Numbered from the stretch's first letter, positions 9,262-19,270 are shown. The stretch is 64,000 nucleotides of DNA from Myxococcus eversor (GCF_010894455.1 NZ_JAAIXY010000013.1:124001-188000); one strand, 5' to 3'. Made by a program: numbers and translations. Notes: generated from the sequence alone by a model not told the origin.

Positions 9262-9490
9262 GGCCGGGCACCCTATCCCACGGATGGGGACGCACCCGTC
9301 CTAAAGGGCTGGGGTGGCGGCTCAGCGGTGGCCTTCCTGGCTGCCCGGGTCGGGGCCTCGGCCGGAGGCGTGGCGTTCGTCGGCGTCCGGGAAAATGGAG
9401 AGGGGGTGTGAGAATTCCTCCCCCTGGCGCGAACCATGGAGTGAAGGCGATGGACGCGTCACTCGCGTCCTCGCACCCTGTGGACCCGCG

Positions 9491-10015
9491 ATGGCCGAAC
9501 CCGACCGACATGCCCGCTTCCTCGCCCTCCTGGAGGCGCACCGGCGAATCCTCTACAAAGTCGCCCGCGTCTACGGCGTCCCTGGGGTGGAGCCGGACGA
9601 CCTGGTCCAGGAGACCATCGCCCAGCTCTGGCAGTCGTTTCCCCGCTACGACGAGAGGCTCCGGTTCTCGACGTGGATGTACCGGGTGGCGCTCAACGTG
9701 GCCATCTCCTTCCAGCGGCGGGAGGGGACGCGGAAGCGACATCTCGCGCCGGAGAGCCAGGAGATGCTGGAGGTGGCTCGGGACGTGGAGGGGCCTCCGT
9801 CGGAGGACCTCGCGCTCTTGTACCAGTCCATCGCCCGGCTCGATGACCTGAGCAAGGCCCTGGCGATGTTGTACCTGGATGGCCACGGCCACGCGGACAT
9901 CTCGGAGGTGCTCGGTATCAGCACCGCCAATGTCTCGACGCGAATCGGACGCCTGAAGGACCGGCTGCGCGCCGACATGAAGCGCCTCTCAATCGACACG
10001 ACGAAGGAGACCTGA
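9491..10015 (+). CDS. ECF-type RNA polymerase sigma factor
   Basis: This is a 174-aa sigma-70 family protein. Region 2 spans about residues 12-78 ('DDLVQETIAQLWQ', then 'FSTWMYRVALNVA'). Region 4 spans about 118-168, with the helix-turn-helix 'HADISEVLGISTANVSTRI'. The ATG at 9491 was chosen because the fold begins right after it; the frame stays open upstream to 9314 but that part has no sigma character. No good ribosome site is visible at 9491, so an in-frame GTG upstream is possible. It is followed after two bases by a four-helix membrane protein, a likely partner. Confidence 0.9.
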   Translation: MAEPDRHARFLALLEAHRRILYKVARVYGVPGVEPDDLVQETIAQLWQSFPRYDERLRFSTWMYRVALNVAISFQRREGTRKRHLAPESQEMLEVARDVEGPPSEDLALLYQSIARLDDLSKALAMLYLDGHGHADISEVLGISTANVSTRIGRLKDRLRADMKRLSIDTTKET

Positions 10016-10017
10016 CG

Positions 10018-10701
10018 ATGGAGCTCGATGATTTCCAGAAGTGCTGGCAGGCGCATGACGCGCGGTTGGACGAGGTGATTCGCCTCAACCGACGGCTGCT
10101 GCGCGCGACGGAGCTGGAGGGGACGAGGACGGCGATGACCCGGCTGCGAGTGTCGATGGGGTTCGAGCTGGTGATGGGGCTGGTCAGCCTGGTCGCGCTG
10201 GGGGCCTTCATCGCGGCGAACGTGCATGAGCCCCGGTTCGTCGTGCCCGCGCTGCTGCTTCATGGTGTGGCGCTGGTGCTCACGGCCATCTCGGGGCGAC
10301 AGTGGCTTCGCGCGGGAGCGCTCGACTATGCGGCGCCCATCACCCAGCTCCAGGCCGGTGTCGAATCGTTGAGGCTGTCCTCGGTCCGCACGACGCAGTG
10401 GGTGCTGTGGCTGTCGCCGCTCTTGTGGACGCCGCTGCTCATCGTCGGACTGCGAGGCGTGGTCGGAGTGGATGCCTGGCGCGCGTTGGGGACGGGCTAC
10501 CTGGCGGCGAACGTGCTCTTCGGGCTCGTGTTCCTGGCCCTCATGGTGGTGGGCAGTCGATGGCTCACGAAGCGGCCCGCGGGGGCCGCGTGGCTTCAGC
10601 GGCTGGCCCATGCCGTCGCCGGGACGAACCTGAACGTGGCGCGCGAGCAGCTCGCCCGCCTCGCGGCCTTCGAGGAAGCGCCGCGAGGCGCTGGGAAATA
10701 G
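10018..10701 (+). CDS. Four-helix inner-membrane protein paired with the ECF sigma factor
   Basis: The 227-aa protein has a cytosolic N-terminal part of about 45 residues ('MELDDFQKCWQAHDARLDEVI'-type amphipathic start). Four membrane segments follow at roughly 48-70, 76-95, 121-142 and 155-178, then a soluble tail. Only two bases separate it from the sigma gene stop, so the two are co-translated. By position it could hold or release the sigma factor. It lacks the HxxxCxxC motif of zinc anti-sigma factors, so the role is inferred from neighbourhood only. Confidence 0.8.
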   Translation: MELDDFQKCWQAHDARLDEVIRLNRRLLRATELEGTRTAMTRLRVSMGFELVMGLVSLVALGAFIAANVHEPRFVVPALLLHGVALVLTAISGRQWLRAGALDYAAPITQLQAGVESLRLSSVRTTQWVLWLSPLLWTPLLIVGLRGVVGVDAWRALGTGYLAANVLFGLVFLALMVVGSRWLTKRPAGAAWLQRLAHAVAGTNLNVAREQLARLAAFEEAPRGAGK

Positions 10702-10745
10702 CGAGGCTCGCGCTGGAGCGGCCCTCCTTTTCTCCGGACACACGG

Positions 10746-10777
10746 GGCCGTGCACTATCATCCCGCGTGCACGGGCC
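10746..10777. repeat. Inverted repeat in the gap before the 10805 gene
   Basis: GGCCGTGCAC (10746-10755) and GTGCACGGGCC (10767-10777) pair as a 10-bp stem with one bulged G and an 11-base loop. It sits 27 bases upstream of the next start. It could be a terminator for the sigma unit or an operator; there is no T-run. Confidence 0.4.
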
Positions 10778-10804
10778 GTCGGTCGACCCGGCCTGGGGGT
10801 CATC

Positions 10805-11443
10805 GTGGTGCGCAAGGTTCAAATCATCGCCGTCGCCGTCGTCGTCATCGGATTCGTCGGCGCGGGCCTCGCCTCGGTGCTCATCCGCGCCCTCGGCGTC
10901 GGCAGGCTGCACGTCCTGACAGTCGCGGGCAGCGCGGTGGAGCTCTCCGTGGACGGGAAGCCGACGCCGGAGGCGAGCACGGACGGTGACCACCTCGTCT
11001 TCGAGGTCAGTCGCGGCCCGCACAAGGTGAAGCTGACGGACCCCGTGTCCGGCACCGTCATCCACTTTTCCGTCGACGTCCCCTACGGCTTCGACGAGCT
11101 CCTCCTGCCGACACGCGAGGACCAGTGTTTCCTCCGCTTCGACATGACGGAGGCCGCTTACGGTCGGAAGGGCGCCGATGGCGAGGAAGCGTTGCCCCAG
11201 GTGGCGGACCGGTATCAGAACACCAACGAGCCCATCAGCATCCCGAGCCACACGTACTACACCTTCGCTGAACTGCCCGAAAACGTCAGGTCCTCCGAGA
11301 AGGCCTTCCTGCTGCGCGACACGCCGTGTGACTTCGCGGGCGAAGGCGCCAACGAGGGGTTGCAGCGCATGGCGCTGTCTGACCGGGCGGATGTGTTGTT
11401 CACGGACCCGGATTCACTGCTCGTCAAAGACGAAGCGCGATAG
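10805..11443 (+). CDS. Membrane-anchored protein with a PEGA-like segment
   Basis: The 212-aa protein begins with GTG GTG, followed by one membrane helix (residues about 6-30) and a soluble outer part. Residues about 35-85 ('VELSVDGKP' ... 'GPHKVKL') have the layout of a PEGA-type beta module, often linked to surface layers. The remainder is acidic and unrecognised. It stands alone, oriented with the sigma unit and the following AsmA-like operon; no ribosome site is clear. The PEGA resemblance is by eye. Confidence 0.65.
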   Translation: MVRKVQIIAVAVVVIGFVGAGLASVLIRALGVGRLHVLTVAGSAVELSVDGKPTPEASTDGDHLVFEVSRGPHKVKLTDPVSGTVIHFSVDVPYGFDELLLPTREDQCFLRFDMTEAAYGRKGADGEEALPQVADRYQNTNEPISIPSHTYYTFAELPENVRSSEKAFLLRDTPCDFAGEGANEGLQRMALSDRADVLFTDPDSLLVKDEAR

Positions 11444-11595
11444 CCGCACGGAATCCGGGCACTTCCTCCGCGCTCCCCCGAGGGGTTCGCCAGCGGCCCT
11501 CCGCTGCCTTCCTGTGCCCGCTCGCTTGCCCGCAACGGGTGCTCGACTTCGCTCAGGCTCCCCGAGATGATGGCCGCTCGCCCTCATCGAGCACC

Positions 11596-14500
11596 ATGGA
11601 ATCCCCTAGAGCGGAAAGGCCTCGTCGGCGGTGGGCGCGAGTCTTCGCGGGCGTGGTCCTGCTGCTCGTCGTGCTCCCCGCGCTCGTGCTGCTCGGGGCC
11701 GTGGTGGTCTTGCACAACCTCGACCACCCGTGGGTGAAGCCGCGCATCCTTCCCAGGGTGGAAGCGGCCACGGGCCTGTCACTGGATTACCAGCGCGCCC
11801 ACGTTGCCATTCTGTCGGGGTTGCGACTGGAAGGGCTGGTGGTGCGGACCCCGGCGCCGCTTCACGCCGCCGCGCCCGAGCTGCTGCGCGTCGGCACGCT
11901 GGAGGCGCAGTGGACGCTGGATTCACTCCTGAATGGGCCCACGCTGCTGGAGCGGGTGTCCGCGCGGGACGTGGCCGTCACCCTGGTGGCCGATGACGCG
12001 GGGCCCACGTCCCTCACGCTCTTGACGCAGCCGGAGCCGCTGCCCGCTGAAGCTCCCCTTGGAACCTCCCAGCAGCTCGCTTCCTTCCTGGCTTCGGCGC
12101 CTCCCGTCGGGAAGGTCGAGGTGTCGGGCGTGTCGTTGGCCTACGTCCGCGTCCGGAACGGCGAGGTCGTGGACCGCTGGTCCTTGCGCGGGCTCGCGGC
12201 GCTGCTCGAGTTGAAGGAGCAGGACGGGAGATGGAAGGTCTTCGCGAACCTGGGCGGTGCTGGCGCTCCACTGCCCCTGGAGGTGCGCCGTGAAGGCCCC
12301 GCCGTTCCCACGGGAGTGGCGGCGCTGGAGCTGGTGCTTTCGGTGGAGGCAGGAGCCGAGGCCGCTCGCGCGCGGGTGGACCTGGATGTCGTGCGGCAGA
12401 GCTTCGATTCGCGGTTCACGGTCAGCACGCTGCTGCACGGCGCGGTGTCCGCGCGGTTCGACACGGAGAAGCGACACACCGTCATCGAGCTGGAGCGCAC
12501 CCGGCTGACCGACAGCGCCCAGGTGGAAGCCCTGGTGGTGCTGCCGGATGCGGCGGAGGTGCCCGTGTTCGTGACGCGGGCCCTGGCGGACGTGGACCTC
12601 GGAGGGTTGCTGCAAGGGATTCCCGCTGAGTGGCGTCCGCTCGTCCTCGAACAAGGCAAGGCGCACCTGGACGCCCGGGACGTCACGCTGAGCGCCGTGC
12701 CGACCCTGGGCGCCCAGGGCAAGCTGGGCCTGGACGTCGACGTCACGTCGGTCCGGATGGTCCAGGACGCGCTTCAGGTGGCGCTCGGCAGTGGCCGCGT
12801 TTCCCTGGTCGCGACGCCTGACTCGAAGCAGGGGCTGTCCGCTCAACTGGCCTTCGCGCTCCAGGCGCTGGCGGTCGACGGGCCCACCACGCTGCGAGTT
12901 CCGAAGGCCCAGGGTGAACTGAAGGGACACCAGCTGCGACCGGAGCCCTCTTCACCGCTCATGCTCGCGGGGGATGCAACGCTGTCCGCCATGGTGGAGG
13001 CGCTGGACGTCAGTGCCTCGGGTGTCCGTGCGAAGGCCGAACGACTGGGCATTCAGCTCCGAGCTCCGTTGGCCAGGGAGCCGCCCTTCGCGCTGAGCGC
13101 GGACGTGCCCGTGGGCGCGCTCCAGGTCGTCCTGGCGGATGGGCGCGAGGTGCTGAAGGGCCCCGTGCACCTGAAGCTGGATGCGTCGGAGGTGTTCCCG
13201 CTGCTCGACGAGCCACGGCTCAGCCGGGCCCGGGCCCGCGTGACGCTCGATGTCGGCGCGGTGCACGCGTCCCTGGATGCCACCAAGGGCCCGGAGGACG
13301 TGGCGTTCACCCTGACCGCCCAGACTCCGGACCTCGCCGTCGCGCGGCCCTTCCTCCCCAACGAAGTCGCCGCGCGTCTGGGCTGGAAGGACCTGGGCGT
13401 GGACCTGACGTCCAAGGGCACGGCGACGGCGCTCTTCTCTCCCACGCCTCGCTGGGACCACCGGACGGAGCTGCGGCTGACGCGGCCCGCATGGGACGAC
13501 GTGACGGCCAGCACCATCGCCGTCGTGACGAGCTCGCGGGGAGATGTATGGCGACACAAGGCGGAGCTGGACGTTCGAGTCGAAGGGCTTCGCGCGGGTG
13601 ACCTGGAGGTGGGCACTCAGCACCAGTTCATGACGTTCGACGTCGACCGTCGGAAACCCGCGGTTCGCTTGGTCGTCACCAGCAAGGAGGGGCTGAAGGG
13701 AGGGGTCGATGTCGCGCTGGCCTTCGACCGGAAGACCCGTGCGCTTCGCGGCGATGTGACGGCGGACCTCCCGCCCCTCGGTCCGTTGTCAAAGCTCCTG
13801 GCCCGGTTCCATGTGCCCGCGGCGGTGGATGCCTCGAAGTTCGCGCTGAAGCTCGATGTGCATGGCACCCTGTTTGGCATCTTCAAGGACATCACCTCCG
13901 AGGGCCAGGTGCGGCTGATGCCCACGCCGCTGCGGGGCGTGGGCTTCGAGGGGACGGCGGTGATGGACGCGCTCGGCGTCCGCTGGAGGGACGATGCCCT
14001 GTCCCTCAACCTCCCCGCGGTGCACTGGCGAATCGAGTCGCACATCGATGGACCCCGGCGGAGCGTCCACGGTGACCTGACCGCGGAGAAGCTCACGGTC
14101 GGCTTGCAGGACCGTCGGTTCACCTTCGCCGACCTGTCCAGCGATACCCTCTTCACCTTCTCCGACAAGTGGGAGGCGGACGACATCGAGGTGAAGCAGG
14201 ACCTGAAGGCGCGCACGCTGGAGCAGAAGCCGGCGCTGCCGTATCCGGTGCAGGACCTGACGTTGGCGTTCACCGCGACTCGCAAGGCCTCGGGTGTCAT
14301 CCACGTCCCCGACCTGCTGCTGTCCAACGGTGGGACGAGCACCGAGCTGAAGGTGAGAGGCAGGCTGGACCTCGGCGAGGAGCGGCGGCGCCTGGCGCTG
14401 CGGGGACAACTGGCGCAGGACCTGTCCAAGCTCGCCCAGCCCGGTCTCCTGGAGAGCAGCGGCAAGGTCGCGGTCGAGTTCCGGGTGGCGTCTCCCGACC

Positions 14501-15273
14501 TCGTGGGCTTCCGGACCTTCTCCAGCCTGCTGTTCCAGAACGTGAATGTCCGACTGCCCCCGCAGGGAATCGTCGTCGAGGCGCTCGATGGCAACGTCCC
14601 GCTCACGGAGAACTTCCAGTTCACCGAGGGCCAGGTGCGGCTCCTGGACGACATCGACGTGAATCCGTACCCGATGCTGCGGTTCGCCGACCAGCACCCC
14701 TTGCTCTCGCGCAGCGGGTTCGTGTCGGTGGCCAGCATCACCACGCCGCAGGTCTCCATCTCTCCGCTGGCGGGCAACCTCGCCATCGACCAGCACGTGG
14801 TCTCGATGACTCAACTGGAGATGGGCGTTCGCGGCGGGCGCATCACCGGCCAGTGGCTCCTGGACTGGCAGGGCAAGCAGTCGACGCTGGAGGCGCGCGT
14901 GAGGGCCACCGGCGTGAAGTCCTCACACGGCGAGCCCTTCGACGGCAATGCCGCGATGGTCATCTCCGCCAAGGACCGCAGCATCAACGGCCGCGCGGAA
15001 ATCCTGCGCATCGGCAATCGGCACCTGCTCGACCTGTTGGACCTGGAGGACCCGCGCCACGTGGACCCCGCTACCAACCGGGTCCGCTATGCCTTGAGCC
15101 TGGGCTATCCGGAGCACGTGCGCGTGAGCTTCAACCACGGCTTTGGCAGCCTGAGCATCACCATGGGCGGTCTGGCCAAATTGATCAGCATCAACGACAT
15201 CCGGGGCATTCCCATGGGGCCCATCGTGGATCAGCTCATCAAATCCATCCCCTCCCTGGAGGCCACGCCATGA
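11596..15273 (+). CDS. AsmA/YdbH-like intermembrane transport protein (1225 aa)
   Basis: This is a very large envelope protein with one N-terminal membrane helix (about residues 14-40) and more than 1100 residues of repeating beta segments. It ends in a conserved-looking stretch 'ITMGGLAKLISINDIRG'. The architecture matches the AsmA-like/repeating-beta-groove family (AsmA, TamB, YdbH), which bridges inner and outer membranes for phospholipid movement. The next gene encodes a DUF1318-like lipoprotein, the partner type of E. coli YdbH, which favours YdbH over TamB. ATG 11596 is preferred because the basic pre-helix segment begins there; no clear ribosome site. The stop overlaps the next start as ATGA. 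Confidence 0.75.
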   Translation: MESPRAERPRRRWARVFAGVVLLLVVLPALVLLGAVVVLHNLDHPWVKPRILPRVEAATGLSLDYQRAHVAILSGLRLEGLVVRTPAPLHAAAPELLRVGTLEAQWTLDSLLNGPTLLERVSARDVAVTLVADDAGPTSLTLLTQPEPLPAEAPLGTSQQLASFLASAPPVGKVEVSGVSLAYVRVRNGEVVDRWSLRGLAALLELKEQDGRWKVFANLGGAGAPLPLEVRREGPAVPTGVAALELVLSVEAGAEAARARVDLDVVRQSFDSRFTVSTLLHGAVSARFDTEKRHTVIELERTRLTDSAQVEALVVLPDAAEVPVFVTRALADVDLGGLLQGIPAEWRPLVLEQGKAHLDARDVTLSAVPTLGAQGKLGLDVDVTSVRMVQDALQVALGSGRVSLVATPDSKQGLSAQLAFALQALAVDGPTTLRVPKAQGELKGHQLRPEPSSPLMLAGDATLSAMVEALDVSASGVRAKAERLGIQLRAPLAREPPFALSADVPVGALQVVLADGREVLKGPVHLKLDASEVFPLLDEPRLSRARARVTLDVGAVHASLDATKGPEDVAFTLTAQTPDLAVARPFLPNEVAARLGWKDLGVDLTSKGTATALFSPTPRWDHRTELRLTRPAWDDVTASTIAVVTSSRGDVWRHKAELDVRVEGLRAGDLEVGTQHQFMTFDVDRRKPAVRLVVTSKEGLKGGVDVALAFDRKTRALRGDVTADLPPLGPLSKLLARFHVPAAVDASKFALKLDVHGTLFGIFKDITSEGQVRLMPTPLRGVGFEGTAVMDALGVRWRDDALSLNLPAVHWRIESHIDGPRRSVHGDLTAEKLTVGLQDRRFTFADLSSDTLFTFSDKWEADDIEVKQDLKARTLEQKPALPYPVQDLTLAFTATRKASGVIHVPDLLLSNGGTSTELKVRGRLDLGEERRRLALRGQLAQDLSKLAQPGLLESSGKVAVEFRVASPDLVGFRTFSSLLFQNVNVRLPPQGIVVEALDGNVPLTENFQFTEGQVRLLDDIDVNPYPMLRFADQHPLLSRSGFVSVASITTPQVSISPLAGNLAIDQHVVSMTQLEMGVRGGRITGQWLLDWQGKQSTLEARVRATGVKSSHGEPFDGNAAMVISAKDRSINGRAEILRIGNRHLLDLLDLEDPRHVDPATNRVRYALSLGYPEHVRVSFNHGFGSLSITMGGLAKLISINDIRGIPMGPIVDQLIKSIPSLEATP

Positions 15274-15809
15274 AACACCGCGGGTTGCTGCTGGTGGCCG
15301 CGCTGGCCGCTCCCGGGTGCATCAGCGCCCCGGAAATCGTCATGGTGGACCGCGCGACGGCGCTCGAGGAGCAGGCCTCGGGTTCGTTCAAGGACGTGGA
15401 GCAGCGGCTCGCGCGCGCGGGCATGAGTCCGACGCCGGTGCCGCTCACGCCCAACCAGTTGGAGGAGCTGGGCATCCAGCCCACGCCCCTGGTGGAGAAC
15501 CTCGGCAGGACGCAGGCGGACCGCGTCGACGAGCTGCTGCGGCGCCACTGCGTGGGCGAGGGGAAGGACGGGCTCCTGGCGGACACCCGTCGTCGCTGTC
15601 AGGCGGGGCGCCTGACGTCCGATGACGTCGCCCTGATGGAGCGGGTGAACCGGGCCCGGCTCCAGCTCTGGAAGTGGATGCGGACCGTGCGCCCCGGCGT
15701 GCCCGAGGAGTCGCTGCGCCAGAGCTGGCATCAGATGCACGCGGAGGGCGTGGTCTGCGGTGGCTGGGTGGAGGCCGCTGACGGCACCTGGGGAGAGAAG
15801 AAGTGCTGA
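15270..15809 (+). CDS. DUF1318 (YdbL-like) lipoprotein
   Basis: This is a 179-aa lipoprotein whose signal ends in the lipobox APGC (Cys17). It starts at the ATGA that overlaps the AsmA-like gene, with TGGAGG at 15257-15262. The mature start 'APEIVMVDRATALEEQASG' has the look of DUF1318 proteins. In E. coli the DUF1318 protein YdbL is encoded with YdbH and the outer-membrane lipoprotein YnbE. Here the DUF1318 protein itself has a lipobox, so it may cover both roles. Cysteines in the second half ('RRHCVGEG', 'RRRCQAG', 'VVCGGW', terminal KKC) may form disulfides. Confidence 0.72.
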   Translation: MKHRGLLLVAALAAPGCISAPEIVMVDRATALEEQASGSFKDVEQRLARAGMSPTPVPLTPNQLEELGIQPTPLVENLGRTQADRVDELLRRHCVGEGKDGLLADTRRRCQAGRLTSDDVALMERVNRARLQLWKWMRTVRPGVPEESLRQSWHQMHAEGVVCGGWVEAADGTWGEKKC

Positions 15810-18800
15810 CGCCCCAAGGGCGGTGCTTGCTGCTCCTGGCCCTGCTCGTCGCGAGCGGCGCGAGCGCGCAGGATGACGAGAACGACGGCGGTGTGCGCAT
15901 GCCGACACGGCTCACCGTGGGCGTGGGTGACCAGTTCCTCGGGCAGTTGGGGCCCGATGAGAACACGTTGATCTTCGCGTCCAACCGCAACATCGCGACC
16001 GAGCTCTACACGCAAGACCTGGAGAAGGGCCGCGAGCGCCGCCTCTTCGACGAAGGCGCCGAGGTGACGTGGCCGCGCGTCAGTCCCGACGGCAAGCACC
16101 TTCTCTACATCTCGTTCCGGAACCAGGCCGGTGGCCAGTTGTGTGTGCGGGAGCTGCCCGGCGCGGAGGAGCGTCGCTGCCTCGACGAGGAGGCCAACGC
16201 GCTGCAGGCGGAGTGGATTGACTCGTCACGCATCGCGCTGGTGAGCCGGGCCACCATCCAGGGGGACCTGCGCTTGTCGCGGGTGGAGCTGGGGCGCGAG
16301 TGGAGCGTGAAGACGCTGCTCGAGCGCAACCTGACGAGTCCCACGCTCACGTCCGATGGGCGCTGGTTGGTGTACGTCCCCGTCGAGCGCTCCGTGACGC
16401 AGGTGGGCCCTGGCTTCGCCGCGCGTGCCGCCACCCACCTGGAGGCGCTGCGGTTGGACAGTCCAGGCGCGGCTCCCATCGCGATGGACCTGGACCTTCC
16501 GGGGCAGACCGGGCAGCCGGTGTTCTCGCGCGATGGGCGCTTCCTCTACGTGGTGCAGTTCTTCACCGACTCCACGGGGGACGGGCTGATTGATGCCAGC
16601 GACACCGGGGTGCTGTTCCGGGTGCCTTTCGAGGCGGAGCGCGACGACGCGCCCGCGCTGGCCGCCGCCGCCAGTCCGACCCAGCTCACCAGCGCGTCCT
16701 GGAACTGCCAGTACCCCTCGCCCGCCTCCGCGTCCCTCATCGCGACCTGCTCGCGCTCGCAGTCGCTGGATGTGTATCAGCTGCCACTGGATGGGCAGGT
16801 CCCCGACACGTGGGATGTGCGGCAGCTCAGTGAGGAGCTGAAGATGGTGGGCAGGCGCGCCGACCAGCTCCTGCTCTACCGCCACCGCCTGTTGCTCGAG
16901 GCCCGGCCCAAGCTGCGCCGGCTGTTGATGATGCGCCTGAGCCGGCTCCATCTGGACTCCGAGGACTTCAGCGCGGCGGAGTTCTACGCCGACCAGATGC
17001 GCCGGGTGGAGGACTCCGCGACCACGGGCCTGGAGGAGCCGCTGCGAATCCTCATCGACCACCGGCGCGCGATGAAGGAGCGCGAGCGCGGTCGCATGGT
17101 GGAGGAGCTGAGCGAAGCCGAGCGGCAACGCATGGCCGCGCTGGAGCCCGCCAACGCGCCGAGTCCACCGACGGCCGTCTTCCAGCGCGTGGTGCGCAGC
17201 GAACTGGCGGAGGCCGCTGGGGACTTCACGCTGGCGCGCAAGGAGCTGGAGTCGGCGGAGCTCGTGGACACCACGCCTCGCGCGGTGCTGGAGGCCTGGT
17301 ACGACAAGGCGGACGCGCTGTACCGCAAGCTCGATGACCGGGACGCCCTGGTCGAAGCCGGCCGTCGGCTCTCCATGCACAAGGTCTTCCCGGCCGACGA
17401 CCAGCTCGACTTCGCTCGCGCCGCCGTCAGCGCGTTGTACCGGGGCCGCCCCTATGCCGAGGCGGATGCCGCCATGGCCCAGGCCCTGACCGGGGCTCCC
17501 GCTGGCTCCGCGTATGCGTTCGCCCTGGAGCTGGGGCGGCACGTCAACGCGGTGCACGAGGAGCGTCCCCCGCGTCCCGTCCGGGATGCGTTGATGGCGT
17601 TCTACCGCCAGCAACAGGACCCGCTCCGCCGACGCGCGGTGGTGCAGGACGCCGTCGAGCGTGCATCGGGGCTCGGCGCCGACGGCGTGCTGGAGGCACT
17701 GGCGACCGTCTATGTCGACGATGCTCCCGCGGGCACCGAGGAGCGCCGCCGGGCCGAGCGGCTGTTCCGGCGCGCGATGATGGGCCGTGCCTACCGCCGG
17801 TTGGGACAGCAACGCCGGGATGAGGCCCGTGCCGACTTCGACCTCGTGACGAAGCGGACGGGCTTCCTGGAGAGCGCAGTCGAATCCGTGAGCCTGCGCT
17901 TGCGTGCCGATGTCAGCCCCGAGGTGGTGGAGAAGGAGGTCACCACCACCTCCGCGAGCATGGCCAGGCCGCTCGCGCACTTCGTGAAGGCCTACCTCAT
18001 GGCGCGCCAGCTCCCCAAGCTGGATGATGACAAGGCCCATGCCCTGATGGTGAAGGCGGCCGTGGCGGAGCTGCGCCTGTCATGGCCGGAGCTCAAGAAC
18101 CAGCGCGCGGTGCAGGCCCTCCTGGGCGCCATCCACCATGAGGATTTCTTGCGGAGCCGCGCCCCCGCCGCCGCCGAGCGCGCCAACCGGCACTACATGG
18201 TCGCGTTGGACTTGATGCGCAACAACGTCCGCTACAAGGCGATGATTCTCGGCGCGTTGGGGATGCTGCATACCCAGGTGGGCAACTACCACATCGCGCT
18301 GGGCTACCTGGACCAGCGGGACAAGCTGCCCTACGTGGACAACTGGGCGGGGCTGGCTGTCTCCCTGGCGCGTGCGCGCGTGCTCCTGCACGTCGGGCGC
18401 GACGAAGAGGCGGCGAAGGCGGCGGACCAGGCCCTGGCCATGGTGGATGCCACTCCGAGGCTGTCCCGCTTCAGCACGCTCGTGGTGGACCGCGCGGCGC
18501 TCTACAACCTCGCGGCCGGCAGGTTCGAGCGCGCGTTGGCGCTCTATGACCGCGAGCTGCCCATCATCGAAGCGAGTCCTCGCGACGAGGAGGGGTTGCG
18601 CAACCGGTTGGTGGTGCGGCTGTCCCGCTGCGCCTCGGCGTTGGGGATGGGGCAGCCCCAGCGGACGTTGGAGGACCTGGACCAGGTGGAGCGCGACCTG
18701 GGGACTCCGGAGGTGCGGGCCGCGCTGAAGTGGGCACGCTCCACGCCGGAGCATGTGCTGCGCACCTATCGCATCATCGCCGCGGGCCTGCGTGCGAACG

Positions 18801-19270
18801 CGGAGAGCCGGCTCGGAAACCTGGATGCCGCGTCCCGTGCGCTCGAACAGCGGCGGGAGCTGTTCCTGGAGCAGTTCGCCCAGTTGGACAGGGATGAGGA
18901 TGTCCGCGCGGTGACGCTGGCGGAGATGCGCCTGGCGGAGAATGCCGTGGATCGCCAGGACCCGGCGCAGGCGGCCCGGTGGCTGGGCAAGGCGTTGGAG
19001 CACGCGGACGCGCTGGTGGAGCGCACCCATGCCCCGGTCGATGCCGGCCAACTGGATGTGCTCTGGTTCGCGGCGCAGCTTCACTCGAACGGGAGCACGC
19101 GGCTGCCCTTCGACGTGCCGGAGCGTCTGGGCAAGGCACGGCGCTCTCTCATCGACCAGCGAGACGCGTCCTGGCGCGCGTATCTGGCGTGGTTCGAAAT
19201 CTACATGGCGCTCAACGCCCACCCGCCAGCGGAGGTCCGCGACGCGCAGGTGCTGCCCGCGCAGCGGTAA
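15803..19270 (+). CDS. Exported TolB/WD40-like propeller plus TPR protein (1155 aa)
   Basis: The GTG start at 15803 overlaps the previous gene by 7 bases and follows GGGGAGAG. Residues 1-22 are a signal peptide ending ASA. Residues about 35-330 contain repeated 'VSPDGKHLLYIS' and 'FSRDGRFLYVV' blades typical of TolB/PD40 propellers. Residues about 350-1130 are helical and fit TPR-type repeats. Such proteins commonly act as periplasmic scaffolds. Its coupling with the AsmA-like and DUF1318 genes suggests it belongs to the same envelope complex; that link is inference from the operon. Confidence 0.8.
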   Translation: MLTPQGRCLLLLALLVASGASAQDDENDGGVRMPTRLTVGVGDQFLGQLGPDENTLIFASNRNIATELYTQDLEKGRERRLFDEGAEVTWPRVSPDGKHLLYISFRNQAGGQLCVRELPGAEERRCLDEEANALQAEWIDSSRIALVSRATIQGDLRLSRVELGREWSVKTLLERNLTSPTLTSDGRWLVYVPVERSVTQVGPGFAARAATHLEALRLDSPGAAPIAMDLDLPGQTGQPVFSRDGRFLYVVQFFTDSTGDGLIDASDTGVLFRVPFEAERDDAPALAAAASPTQLTSASWNCQYPSPASASLIATCSRSQSLDVYQLPLDGQVPDTWDVRQLSEELKMVGRRADQLLLYRHRLLLEARPKLRRLLMMRLSRLHLDSEDFSAAEFYADQMRRVEDSATTGLEEPLRILIDHRRAMKERERGRMVEELSEAERQRMAALEPANAPSPPTAVFQRVVRSELAEAAGDFTLARKELESAELVDTTPRAVLEAWYDKADALYRKLDDRDALVEAGRRLSMHKVFPADDQLDFARAAVSALYRGRPYAEADAAMAQALTGAPAGSAYAFALELGRHVNAVHEERPPRPVRDALMAFYRQQQDPLRRRAVVQDAVERASGLGADGVLEALATVYVDDAPAGTEERRRAERLFRRAMMGRAYRRLGQQRRDEARADFDLVTKRTGFLESAVESVSLRLRADVSPEVVEKEVTTTSASMARPLAHFVKAYLMARQLPKLDDDKAHALMVKAAVAELRLSWPELKNQRAVQALLGAIHHEDFLRSRAPAAAERANRHYMVALDLMRNNVRYKAMILGALGMLHTQVGNYHIALGYLDQRDKLPYVDNWAGLAVSLARARVLLHVGRDEEAAKAADQALAMVDATPRLSRFSTLVVDRAALYNLAAGRFERALALYDRELPIIEASPRDEEGLRNRLVVRLSRCASALGMGQPQRTLEDLDQVERDLGTPEVRAALKWARSTPEHVLRTYRIIAAGLRANAESRLGNLDAASRALEQRRELFLEQFAQLDRDEDVRAVTLAEMRLAENAVDRQDPAQAARWLGKALEHADALVERTHAPVDAGQLDVLWFAAQLHSNGSTRLPFDVPERLGKARRSLIDQRDASWRAYLAWFEIYMALNAHPPAEVRDAQVLPAQR

